Assembly: GCA_936440205.1 (NCBI GenBank)
Contig: OW387150.1
Coordinates: forward strand, 38,436,295 to 38,500,294
Length of the DNA: 64,000 nt
DNA from: Lepidonotus clava
Lineage: Eukaryota > Annelida > Polychaeta > Phyllodocida > Polynoidae
Direction of reading: 5' to 3'
In this document: in pieces, positions 47,486-58,135 of the stretch
Numbering within the stretch: position 1 is the first letter of the stretch
Layout: every line of letters starts with the position of its first letter
Notes under the pieces: generated by a model
The model's input: the letters and a program-made list of their open reading frames with translations, nothing else
Told to the model about the DNA's origin: nothing
The model's database searches: none
Position numbers and translations under genes: made by a program

Positions 47486-47500
47486 GGGTATAAAAGGGGC
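47486..47500 (+). promoter_or_regulatory. TATA-box-like site about 1 kb before PAN gene 2
   Basis: TATAAAAGG is embedded in GC-richer DNA. It is about 1000 bp from the signal-peptide exon, which would require a 5' untranslated exon. The acceptor-like CAG directly before 48491 allows that. It may equally belong to a repeat. Confidence 0.25.
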
Positions 47501-47945
47501 GGTGATGCCTAAAAAAAAAAGAGTTCATTTGCAGTACTCCTGGTGTTCACATGTGTCTTCTTCCTCTAGCAACCCCTTAGGAGGGATTCCAGTCAATAAG
47601 ATGATCAAATATGGACTAAGTAACCAGAAAATACAAGTAATATTGGTAAAGTTATATGAAATTAGACGTAAAATAGTACGGGGTCTGAAGCCCCGAAAGA
47701 TGGCCCAAAGTCCCGGAATAGCCCGACTGACGACCCGGGAACGGAAGACCGGCCAGGTACGAAAGCCCGAAATAGTAAGTGGTAATCCCCTGATCGGAGG
47801 TACCAAGGTACGACCAGCTCAGCCCCACACTACCAAACAATAGGCGACTGTCTGCCCGAAACCTCCAGGCTGAGATAAAATAGGGTAAGAGGCGACCCAG
47901 ACCCCTACCCCGCACTTTTGCCCTCCGCCATCCTCTGCGCCCGAT

Positions 47946-47983
47946 GGCTGAAACCCCTCGGTCCTGTCCGAGGGGTTTCAGCC
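47946..47983. repeat. Perfect 16-bp hairpin
   Basis: GGCTGAAACCCCTCGG (47946-47961), a 6-base loop, then the exact reverse complement (47968-47983). It lies in a GC-rich stretch without recognised genes. Confidence 0.85.
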
Positions 47984-48490
47984 CTCCCCCCTTCAATGAA
48001 TATCGATTCCCCGACCGACCCACTCAGTCCCCCTCGTGCGCGAGGCACGACTCTTGATCTCACATCTCGGCTTCTTGCTTGGCCTCTGTGCCCAGCTGAG
48101 AACCAAAATAACCCCCACGTCCCTCTGCTGTAGAAACCGGAAACCCGAACTACCGAGGAACGTCGTATAGTAAGAGGGGGTGCCATCATCAGACCGACGG
48201 TTCCATCCTCTTCTTTATGAAAACAGCACAGTTGCATTAATGATTATAACTGTCATTATGACTAGTATGTCCTTTTAGATGTGGGTGTGGGAATGGGTAT
48301 GAACATGGGCATGGGTGTGGCTGTGGGCATGGGCATCATTGTTGACGTGGACATGGACTTGGTTTTGAAGGATATCATAGACTTGGACTGGGCATAGCTG
48401 TGTGCAAAGGAATGGGCGTGGAATCGGACAGTATATAATTTGTATCAAATTTCTTAACACTAAATTTATATTTTTCTTGTTGTTTCTCAG

Positions 48491-48557
48491 AGAATGCAGA
48501 TCTCGACACCTATATTGGTTTGCATTGTTTACCTTTCCTGTGTTGTTTACACATCAG
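48491..48557 (+). CDS. PAN gene 2, exon 1: signal peptide
   Basis: ATG at 48494 reads MQISTPILVCIVYLSCVVYT and then S, a hydrophobic signal peptide. It ends in phase 1 at TCAG|GTAAGC. An acceptor-like TTTCTCAG directly precedes AGAATG, so a 5' untranslated exon upstream is likely and the exon border is set there. The cut would leave a mature protein that starts close to the first PAN module. Gene 1 has an equivalent signal-peptide exon with the same phase. Confidence 0.75.
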
Positions 48558-48781
48558 GTAAGCCCTTTAACTAATTCATATTATCAATGTTTAAAGTTTC
48601 TGATTTGTTGTTAGTACACATATTGAACTGAAAGAATATAAGAAAGGAAGAATATGTCATATTCAAGCAGAACATCACATTTACAGATAGGTACATCAAA
48701 CATCACTAAGATTAGACTTTTTCTTTAGGCAGCTTTCATTGACTGTGTATTAAGAGTATGTCCTATATTTCACAACGTCAG

Positions 48782-49030
48782 CATATTGTAACTCAACACA
48801 GTACAGCAGGAGGAATGATACAAGAACATTTGGTGCAAAACTGTATGGAAACATCTCGCAGGCTGATTGCCAAGCCAGGTGCAACTTCCTGGAAACTGAA
48901 TGTGCTGCATATGAAACTTCTACAGCAGGAGACTGTTGGATCTATAAAGACTTTTTACATCTGATTTTGTTAGAATCAGAAGGTTACACCTTCTTTGAGA
49001 AACACTGCCCAATGCCACTCCCTACCCCAG
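48782..49030 (+). CDS. PAN gene 2, exon 2: PAN-like module
   Basis: An 83-codon exon entered after ACAACGTCAG and left before GTGAGT, phase 1 at both ends. The frame reads AYCNSTQYSRRNDTRTFG, then DCQARCNFLETECAAYET (C-x3-C-x5-C-x2-Y), GDCWIYKDF and FFEKHC. This is the closest module to exon 4 of gene 1 (TRRD against SRRN; FFQKVRC against FFEKHC). A Pro-rich linker (PMPLPTP) ends the exon. The reading frame is not the longest open frame over this stretch and was chosen from splice phase and the cysteine pattern. Confidence 0.8.
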
Positions 49031-49432
49031 GTGAGTTATTGAGGAACTGTAAGTACACTACAGGTCTGTGTTTACTTGTATTATGAAGTCACTGATTTGT
49101 AATATATATAGATACATGTCGTCCATCTTTTTGGGAAAAAATGTTACTAGTGTATGTGCAAAGTTTTAAAAATTAGTGCATAAGTATACCCTCCCTTTCC
49201 AAAATTCCCTGACTTTGCATATGAGTTGAATTTATAATTATTTCATTAATGCTCTTTTGACTTGCAATTGATTAGAATATATTCTTAGCAACATTTCCCA
49301 CCATATGACAAGACTGATGGACAATAATAAAACATACATAAAGTTTATTGCACCAAGATAATTATACGTTCAAAGATTATGTCTTACAGAAATACTTTTC
49401 ATTGATCTACAGATTCTGTCTTACAATTTTAG

Positions 49433-49690
49433 GTCCACATATTGATTATCCCTGTTATTTCACACGGAGGAACATCTCCCTAAACAGGAATAGCGGGATC
49501 TTGTTCCCAAAATTTCCTGTCCCACAACATGTGTGTCAAAATTACTGTTATACGTTCACAAGGTTTCTCTGTAAAGGCTATGAGTATACCACATCAGAGC
49601 ACTGTTGGCTTTATCCAAACTTTGAACATTCTGAGTCCTCAGTGAAACGAGACAGTATGTTTTTTGGAAGCAGTTGCTCAGCCAGGACAA
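49433..49690 (+). CDS. PAN gene 2, exon 3: PAN-like module
   Basis: An 86-codon exon between CAATTTTAG and GTAAGT, both phase 1. It begins GPHIDYPCYFTRRNISLN, continues HVCQNYCYTFTRFLCKGYEY (C-x3-C-x6-C-x2-Y) and EHCWLYPNF, and closes with FFGSSC. The six cysteines are conserved although the rest has diverged. It follows the previous module after a 402-nt intron. Confidence 0.8.
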
Positions 49691-50195
49691 GTAAGTAGCA
49701 GTTCATAGTGAGGTCTTTTGATACAAAGAATGTATAATGTAACCATGATTGATGTTGTATGTGACAAAATACATTAAAAGCATGGATTTCACATGGTGAC
49801 AAAGCAAAAGTCTAGTGACAGGTCAGCAACAATTTTTCTGAGTAGTTACTGTTCTGTTGCTCATAAGATATACATTGCTTAACTGTTGCTGAGGGCAATA
49901 AAGGAGTCAAATGTGATAAATCTAATGAAGGCACTTCAACTCAGCAATATTATCTTATTGATTAAGCAATCGTACTATTCACCTGTGTTTCTCAGTGTTG
50001 CCCGCAGAACCTTAGAAAAATTGAAGAAAATTCATGTTTTCAACTAGTGAATTATTCCTGTCATCAGCTCTACAGAAAGTGATACTTCAGAAATCACTCT
50101 TTTTCCAAAGAAAATGATTACAAATACATGTAATTCAAACTGACACAACCATGAGCAATAACAATGGATCTTCTGTATTCACTACCGTGTTCCAG

Positions 50196-50492
50196 CTTTT
50201 GTACCTTTGAGCTGTACTTATTCAAGAAGTGAAGGCACTTACAATGCAGGAGCCACCCGGCTCTCTACCGACGAGCTTCATCCAATAGTATGCGAAGCAC
50301 TCTGCACTGCCACAGCAACATGCACTGCCTATGTAACCACCACGTCAGGTCGATGCTTGATCTACTCTGGACTGATTAACCCCAATGCCTCTCAACCAGC
50401 ACCATCAAGCACCTTCTTTGAAAAGGGCGACTGTGTCTACTCAACAGACACATCAACAACTGAGTCGGCTACTACGGCTATGGCATCTCTAG
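50196..50492 (+). CDS. PAN gene 2, exon 4: PAN-like module with Ser/Thr-rich tail
   Basis: A 99-codon exon between GTGTTCCAG and GTGAGT, phase 1 at both ends. It reads LSCTYSRSEGTYNAG, then IVCEALCTATATCTAYVTTT (C-x3-C-x5-C-x2-Y), GRCLIYSG and FFEKGDC. The last 18 residues (STDTSTTESATTAMASL) are Ser/Thr-rich and would suit O-glycosylation as a stalk. A further exon is required, but none was identified in the remaining 13.5 kb, which is largely occupied by transposons. Confidence 0.8.
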
Positions 50493-51043
50493 GTGAGTTG
50501 TAATAGTAGGCCTGCTTTTTGTTTACCTAAATGGCACCTGGGAAAACAAATATAATCTTGGTGAGAGAACTGTATTGTTATGATATATCATACTTTTACA
50601 AGTCATTATGTTAATCCTGAAGTTGTTTGTACAGCAATGATTTGGGAGCAGTGGAGTCTAACTGGGGCAGGAGATGGTTTCACCAGTGCCCAATGAGTAC
50701 AAGTAAGATTGGCCTCATGGCAAAGTCATTACCTTCCTTATATAAACACAGTAGTGAGGCTCCCTGCTATCTGGTAATGCTGTAAACATTGTAAACATGG
50801 TGCCCAGTGGAACTATTCCAAATTTTGAACCTATGTGATTCTTGATGAAATTGCTCAAGAAAACAATCGCATCTTAGCGCAATGAACCTTGCTTCAGGGT
50901 GTGAATTCTTGTTTTTTTTAATTTCACAGAAATGGCAAATCTCCTTTTATCTCAGAAAAAAATTATATTTTCAATTGTAAATAATCACAGTTATTCATTT
51001 TTGAATGTTAAGAAAGGACGTTAAGAAATCATCCCATATAACT
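50493..51043. other. Intron of PAN gene 2
   Basis: No feature recognised. The next element begins at 51048. Confidence 0.4.
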
Positions 51044-51691
51044 ATATGTGACCCGTTTTGGCAAATTGAGGCGGATGTCGCACAGGGAAGATTTTTAGTT
51101 AGGTATACCATCAGAAAATACTAATTCTTAGCTTTAAAACAAGGTATAGCATGTCTAGATACGATATCTAGGGCCTGAGATAAGTTGCGACGAAAATAAA
51201 AAGAACCGCGCCAATGCGGGTATAAGAAACTGAGATAAATGAGTTCAAAGTTTTTCTTACCGCGCGCTACCGTGGTCCTCCGATAAAGCCCTAGCAACGT
51301 ACACTTGTAATTAATCCTTGGTCCTGAAACTTTACATAGTCATTCTACACTATTTTAGCTAACAAATACCACTAATTCATGCGTTTTTATACAAAACTTT
51401 TATTCATGCCGGCGCTGCAAAAAGTGACAAAAGTCCGGTTCTGAAACAACAACTTAACCTAGAACGGCAAGCATAAAGGATCACAATACCTCATCTTGGC
51501 TGCTTAAAAACAACTCTGTGATGACCCTAAGTACCGTGGGTATCCATAATGTGTCTATAAAAGTTCTTGGAATATTCATGATTGTCTTTGGTCGTTAAAA
51601 TAGTGAAAAGCCACTGAGGTAAAAATGTTAAAAATGTTAAAACAAGTAAAAATAAGTTAACAATGTTCAAAACGGATTCTTAATAGTTTTC

Positions 51692-54600
51692 TCAGGTGGT
51701 CCTGGGCCTGCCACGACCACGTTTAGCACGTTTACTAGGACGGCCCCTGCCCCTAGGTGGGGGTGGGGGGCCTTGCTCCTCTGAGTCAGATGAAGAATTT
51801 GATTGCCTCTCCAGCTGTCTGACTAACTCCTCCTCCTTCCCATCCGATCCTGATGATGTGTCTGGAGTCTGTCCTCTGCCTCTGCCTCTGCCCCTTCCCC
51901 TGCCTCTGCCTCTGCCTCTGCCCCTGCCTCTGCCCCTGCCCCTGCCTGGCCCATCCCCCTCGCCAGCCTCTGGCTCTGATTCTGCATCTGGTTCCGGCGG
52001 AGGTACGGCACGGGGGCCTGGGCCGGGTGCTGGTTCTGGTACAGAGGGCTTAGGGCACATGATGTCCTTTGTGTCGTCAGTACAAAAATCCCGAATGTTC
52101 TTGAAGAGATACCACTGTCTTTTGGCAGGGAGGCCAGGGGATGGGGTGGGCTGAGGGCCTTCCTGGGGGACAGCTTCAGGGGCGACAGTCAGCATCTTGA
52201 AGGTCTCAGGGGCCGAGTCCGCATACTGCCGGAAGGTGACGTGGCCTTTGTTCTGGTCAGAGAACACAAAGTGATGATACTGCTTTATGCCCTTGAGTGG
52301 TTTGATGAAAGGGGTCAAAAAAGATTGCCAGTCATACGTCTCGACAAACACCTTCCCATTCTCGTCCCCCACAAGTTGGGCAAGGTTGACACGTTCTTGG
52401 GTACTCTTCACCACAGTCGCCTCCATCTCCGTGAGGCTCGAGACTGGCTCACGACGAAACTTTTGTTTAAGCAAACCAAAGCACCAGTCTGGGGCAAACT
52501 TGGTGTGCCCTGTGATCAAAAAGTTTAAGGAAATGGACTGGTGCCGGCCAGTCAGGACCTGCCAGAGAAGATACGCTAGCACAAATTGTTCTTGTTCTGA
52601 CCACTACAGTTGTCACAGTGCATGTCCACCGCCTTCTCCCCCAGAGAATACGTTTCAAAATAGTGGTGCAGGTATGAAATAACTGCATTTGACCCCTTAC
52701 TACCCCAATGGCTTTCGTCGATCAAATAGTTCACCTGTTAGGGGATGGCCTGGGCGCAGACACCGAAAATGCCGACCTTGTGGGGGACAAGGAAATACAG
52801 TGGGCCAGGCTGCATAGGAAAGGAGGGAAGGTGGACCTGCTGGGCATAATCAAAACTGATGTGGACCTACGTGTCAGAAGAACAAGGGGGGTGGGGGCCA
52901 AGGGGAGGGGACTCTGCATCCTTGTAGGCAGCCCTGGCTGCCTTGACCATGTCCTGATAAAAGGCCCTCTCCCGAGCCACCACCTCGAAGTGAAGTTGTT
53001 GCTTTTTCAGCTTGGCCTGTTTCACAATGTCAGGTAGGTTACTAGAGGCAGAGATATCCCTGTTGTTGCGCTGGCATTCCCAGCAGATGTCAGTCATAGG
53101 GCGGGAACACACTATGCGAGGGAGGAGTTGGAGCCACAGGTTTCTAAAGGTTGAGTCAGCCACTCACCTGAAGTTAGCCTCCTCCATGGCGTTGCTGTAC
53201 AACCTGTAGATGTCGGCCTTTGTGGAAGAGGAGGGGAGGAGGAGGATGTCATCCCGTTTGTGGGAAGACACACGGCCAGGCAGGACGAGTGCATTGGTCT
53301 CGGCATAGGAGTTGATGAAGTCCACGACCCGCCTGATGTCCTCCAGCTGGAGGATCCTTGTAGTCGCCTGTCGGCCACCAGCCTTCTTCTGCCTGGTCAC
53401 CACCCCTTGGGACTTGTACCACTTTATGATGGACGTCAGCTTGTTCTGGCTGATGCTGGAAAGGTCACAAGGTAAGAGTTACATTAGGCCAATAATTATT
53501 GGACACAGGCAACAAGTACAGGTAAGTATTGTAATATTAATATGGACGATTTGTGAAGGTAAGTGCCATGATCAGATTATGTTATGATTCATTACAGTTC
53601 ATCTTGTAATTTACCTCAAGTAGTACAATAATAGTAGGGATATCTAGGTAGACCTTGTTTGAGCAAAGAAGTTGAATATCAAAGCTACTCACGCGTACAT
53701 GAACTTGAAAGTGTCCCTGCAGACTGGCCGAGAACTGACGAGGTAGTGGCTTCGTTGGTGCTGCCTCTCCCCTCTTCCCTTAATCCCCTTCTTCCAGGTC
53801 GACAGCCTGCTGCTATTGTCTGTGCAGGTACTGATGATGCCCAGTAGCAACATGTCCTTCTCGCCTAGAAAAAAAAAGTAGATTAGGATAATAACAATCT
53901 GTACATGATATGCATGTGACTCAAGGAATGAGGTTTCTGGATTGACCCATGAACTAGGTTAACACGCCCTAAATACTACCTTAAAAACGGTCTGGTTGAG
54001 TGTTAATAGTTGGCTGTTATACTTCAAGACGTTGTCATGGATTATGGGGTAGTTTTGAGCGAGAACGACATAGCTACATGGTCGCGGCGACAGGTTTGCA
54101 TAACATGTATCTCATGAAAAACTTACCTGACCTCCTGCTGACGTGCGACCAGCTCCGACGTCGTGAACTGTTTACTGCACTCCTTGTCTTTGTAGTGCTT
54201 GCAGGAACATCTAAAGACAACAACATACATGATATTAGACTTAGTTCACCTTCCTGAGGCCCACAATGGCATGAGACATGATTGATAACCGTTACAGGCC
54301 GGCCGGATCAGCTGACGCCATTAAGTAGGTCACCGGACAACCCCGACGGATCATCCCTGTTTATGACACGAAATCAACTTTGAAACTTGATAAAAACTAG
54401 TTAGGCACATTAGACTACATACTAGGGCACAATCGTAGGCAGTTTCATGAACATTGAAAGGGATTTAGGCACTTTGCGTACTTGTTTCAGAGATACAGCA
54501 ACTGATCGCATGTCGGCCGCTATAAAGTTTTTTCAAAACTCACATGAAGCATTTGCAGTCATCCCACTCTGCCTGGAGAAGGTCGTCCATGGGGTCAGGG

Positions 54601-54815
54601 ATGACCAGTGGCTCATCCTCATCGTTCTCCAGTTCCCCTAGATCCTCCTCATCCTCTTCTTCTTCGTCGGAGGCCTTGTCTTGCCCCTCCTCCCCGTCGG
54701 CGAAGACAAAGTACTCGTCAACCAAATTCCGCCATTGCTGTGGCTCGGCTATACCACGTAAATTCACCCGATTTATCGTATTCAGGGCATCCGCGACAGC
54801 CGCCTCGCGATCCAT
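51692..54815 (-). pseudogene. Decayed spliced transposase-like gene (DUF7869 type)
   Basis: Minus-strand pieces follow in order. 54815-54544 (MDREAAVADALNTINRVN, an acidic stretch, EWDDCKC) splices to 54210-54127 (CSCKHYKDKECSKQFTTSEL), forming a Cys cluster. 53864-53693 (KDMLLLGIISTCTDN, VCRDTFKFMYA) splices to 53455 onward (ISQNKLTSIIKWY, NALVLPGRVSSHKRDDIL, RPMTDICWECQ). Then come VHISFDYAQQVHLPSF, VNYLIDESHWG, MHCDNCSGQNKNN and NFLITGHTKFAPDWCFG. The order and motifs match the family annotated as DUF7869. The tail has an RG run and AT-hook-like RGRGRPSK. At least three in-frame stops and one frameshift (near 52590) show it is dead. SFD, HCDN and APDW may be a DDD catalytic set (inference). 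Confidence 0.75.
51884..51955. repeat. CCTCTG/CCCCTG hexamer run inside the transposase gene
   Basis: A hexamer array on the + strand encodes the GR dipeptide run of the minus-strand protein. It is a coding microsatellite. Confidence 0.85.
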
Positions 54816-55353
54816 GTCCTTCCCGACGATGTTGGGAGGTAATCCACATCAAAATCCAGCAGTGATCCAGGATTAAAACAGCTAAATCCGTCGGAGAAGT
54901 GATGTCGCCCGTCCATCCTGCTCGCCATGCGTCCCTTTAAATTTCGTCAACAACCGAAACCGGAAGGCACGCGAGGCCTCTCAGCCAATCAGTGCGCCGC
55001 ATTCCGCACACGTGGTCAGTTCACTTCGCGCCCTTTCAGCAGGTACCCGGATCATGTGGCTGGGATGGGATCAAGACCGACAGGCGAGCCGCGAAGTTTG
55101 GGAAAAATGGCGTGAATCGAGGGTCTTTTGTTTCAGATCACTGAGGCGTTGCGCGTCTTTGGGGTTTATTTAGAGGGACTTAGAGATGGCTTTGGGACCT
55201 AAAAATTTTTGGGGGAACACTTCTGATATAGGAGATATGAATAAAAGAAAAAACCCATTTTCGATAAAAAATGCGAGATGCGACTTAGGAGGCCCATATC
55301 TCAGTTTCATTTTCCACGACATCAGACTCATTTCGCGAAAACGGGTCACATAT

Positions 55354-56160
55354 TTACCTTTAACCAGGGGGCCTACTTCACCACAGCACTGACTTCACCA
55401 TGGGCCTGAGTTGACCACAGGGCTGAGTGAACCATTGGGCTGAGGTCATAATGGGCTGGACTTAACCCAGTATCAATTTCCCAATTGGGCAGGGTTTGCC
55501 TGTTACCTACCTGATAATTGAGTGATTGGAAAAGTCCCTCAGATTCTGTCCCTGGTGATCCATCACATAATCAAGTTATCACAACACTTCATTGTTATTT
55601 TGATTGTAACAACACATATTTTGACACTAAAAAAATACCCATTTAGAATAATCATAATGAGCTGTAATATTTCGTTGTATTTTTTCTCTTTATACATCAA
55701 CTTACAGAATTTGATTCGATCAAGTAAAAACAGAGTAGAAGGGTTTTGTAACAACGCAACTTTGTCAACGCAACAAAATGTCATTATGCAACCGGCCACA
55801 GTGGCCCGTTGCACAATGGATTTTGCAAAGAAAATAATATTATTAACAAAACTTTCCTTGTTACTTTTTTCGCTGTTATAATCGTTTTGCAGCAATTTTT
55901 TTCTATACTTAGAATACCCTCCCCCATTAACTTTTACTGATTTTTTTCTAATTTGTTCCCTTTTAATAACAATTTACAGAATTCAATTCCATTCATAAGA
56001 ACCAGAGATATTGCAATTACGTAACAACGAAACATTTCCCTGTTAAGCAAATGTTCATTATGCTATCGATAATGTTAGCATAACAATGAGATTCTATTCG
56101 GCAACGGGCCACAGTGGTCCATTGCACAATGACTTTTCGAAACAAAGACAACTCTCAAAA
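55354..56160. repeat. Two diverged tandem copies, about 300 bp each
   Basis: The block ending CAACCGGCCACAGTGGCCCG and TTGCACAATGG (about 55610-55830) is repeated at about 55915-56140, ending CAACGGGCCACAGTGGTCCA and TTGCACAATGAC. Both share CTTACAGAATT/TTTACAGAATT and GTAACAACG. Each contains the palindromic core GGCCACAGTGGCC or its decayed form. The open frames over the first copy show no domain. Confidence 0.65.
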
Positions 56161-58090
56161 CCACTTTAAAAGATGGACTAGGGACATCTTTGCTATGATA
56201 TCTATGCTACAGAACCTGTATAACTTCTTTTCTACTGGCGAAGAAAGATAGAATATAGGTCTCTATACACCTTATTCGATAGTGTGGCGTCCTAATAGTG
56301 GATAGACCTGAACCAAATGGTTGGGGTATGGTTTCCTATGGGACCAGGCACAAACCGTTGGGTACAAGGCATCTATGGGAGAGCTCACTGCACAGGTTCC
56401 TGGGAAAGGTGTGTACCTTCAAATATATAGTTCATTAACAGCATTCTGAATAGTTTTTTAGACGATGCAAAAAATGGCTTAAAAACAATCAAAGGTGACA
56501 AGAAGTGCTTTCCTTGTCACAAACGCATTCATTATAAATGATGAAAGTCTTTGTGCAACAGGCCACTTGATTTACCAGAACCTGACTGCTGACATCACCT
56601 CCTTTTCTCAGCATCCAAGATTACAACCCATACAAATCCTGAAAGTTGCTGGTAATTTTTTTGGACCATGAATTTACACTACACAAGGCTATATCCATGT
56701 AGGAGAATTCTGATGAGAGAAAATACATTCTGCTGTATGTAGGGGATCTAGGGAGCATCTTGGTTGGTGGGCACATCTTTTGGGGGCCTTCGATTTAGTA
56801 TGTACGCAAAAAATCACAAATTCTATACCCCCCCAACCCCACTTAGGCCAAAATACCTTTGAATATGTATAGGAACGTACACAAAATTGCTAAAATTTCA
56901 GAACCCCCCCACCCCTCACTTGGTGCGTATGTACTTAATTGAAGGCCCCTTGTGAGAAGTTTTGAGTGAGAATGCGATTCATTATTACCTGTATTCGGAA
57001 GCTGCATGATGACTGATTTCTTTGGGGATCTGGATGGCTAGAAGTGTGACTGATTCAAAATTGAAGATTTTGGTTATGCTCAAACTGACTTGGTGACATC
57101 TCGTAGTCACTGGCTTCATGTGGGCTGATTTGAACATGAAGATAATACAGACGGACTGCACTGGTGACCACTGAATAGGAAAACTATAGGACGGACAGAT
57201 GAGAAGAGGCCCTTATTTTCTGCAAAGTGGAAAAAGGTTTGTAATAAATTTTTACAATATGAAACATACCAAACGGGGGGCACCCATTGAGAAAAAATAA
57301 CAAAAATTGTGGTTGACTCAGTAATTATTCACAACCAATATCAAATACTGCAAGCTTTTTTCTAATCTATTGACCATTGCTTGATAGATTTGTGGTAACA
57401 CTGGTCAATAGGAACACAATTTCTGAGATTTTATTATATGAGTTCCAGTCATTTGCAACCAGTCAGATTATTTCAATGATGGGATTTCATGATACTTAAA
57501 TTTAATCACCATTGAGTTTCCCACTGTAGTGCACAAATGACTATAAAAAAACTATAAAAAGATATCTGGCTGGTTGCTATTGCAATGTTGCTGTCCAAGC
57601 ACAACCTCTGTATAAATATCATTATTTACCTAATTTGTGAAATTGTTCAGGTGATAAAACATAGAAGACCCTTGACACATGGGGGTCATCCTCAGGCCAT
57701 CAGATGAGCCTCTGGGCAGCTTACTGCCTACAGTCTTCAGCCTTGGGCAGCGCACTGCCCAGAGATTTGTCCGGGGGCCCTCTGAAGACCCCACAGGTCA
57801 TTTTATATTAGTATTTCAATCAATTCAATTGGCATAACCTTTCTCTGACAAAAATCTGAAGATTGATAAACTATGTGATGCTTGTCATAATACATTCTCT
57901 TTGTTTTTGCCGTCCTACGACACGATAATGTAAGACTGCCTTGAGCACTATATTTAGATAGCTGGACTTGTTTTTGAAGCCAATATCTCATCAAGAGAAA
58001 GGGCTGATCACGATAGGCGATATAATTTTGTGAATTATCCCAACAAAGGGAAAGACTCTATTTTTGACAGTCTACAACAGTTTTGTCATC
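56161..58090. other. Intron or intergenic DNA with one short MITE
   Basis: At 56782-56951 a 170-bp element has ends GGGGGCCTTCGATTTAGTAT and, read in reverse from the right, AAGGGGCCTTCAATTAAGTA. It is the clearest member of the family also seen at 15968 and 36846. Nothing else is recognised. Confidence 0.5.
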
Positions 58091-58135
58091 AGTGACAATA
58101 AAACATTGCCAGAAAAGGTTTTTACCCTTCTTCGC

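Larger units (their letters stand above)
46477..48490. other. Region upstream of PAN gene 2
   Basis: A TATA-like GGGTATAAAAGGGG lies at about 47486, at the head of a GC-richer stretch (47390-48190) full of CCCGAA/CCCGGAA words. I cannot tell whether this is host promoter or part of an unrecognised repeat. A perfect hairpin sits at 47946-47983. A GTGGGCATGG-type degenerate short repeat occupies about 48278-48420. No coding exon is seen. Confidence 0.45.
51048..55349 (-). mobile_element. 4.3-kb DNA transposon with DUF7869-type gene
   Basis: The left end GTGACCCGTTTTGGCAAATT and the right end read in reverse (GTGACCCGTTTTCGCGAAAT) match for about 32 bases with few differences, continuing to GATGTCG. 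Flanking ATAT is present on both sides (51044-51047 and 55350-55353), a possible 4-bp duplication, although ATAT is its own complement and the exact border is ambiguous. The only gene inside is the decayed spliced one on the minus strand. Ends, size and single gene argue for a cut-and-paste DNA transposon inserted in the PAN gene 2 intron. I cannot assign a known superfamily. Confidence 0.75.

Noticed and set aside
48758-48964. 68-codon frame overlapping PAN gene 2 exon 2
   Set aside because: It is a different frame from the one supported by cysteine pattern and splice phase.
51696-52154. 152-codon + strand frame rich in Leu and Pro
   Set aside because: It is the antisense shadow of the RG-rich tail of the transposase-like gene.
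53150-53175. Tiny intron (GTGAGT...AG) that would bypass a stop in the transposase-like gene
   Set aside because: It would be only about 24 nt, and the frame continues directly on both sides; a stop in a decayed gene is simpler.
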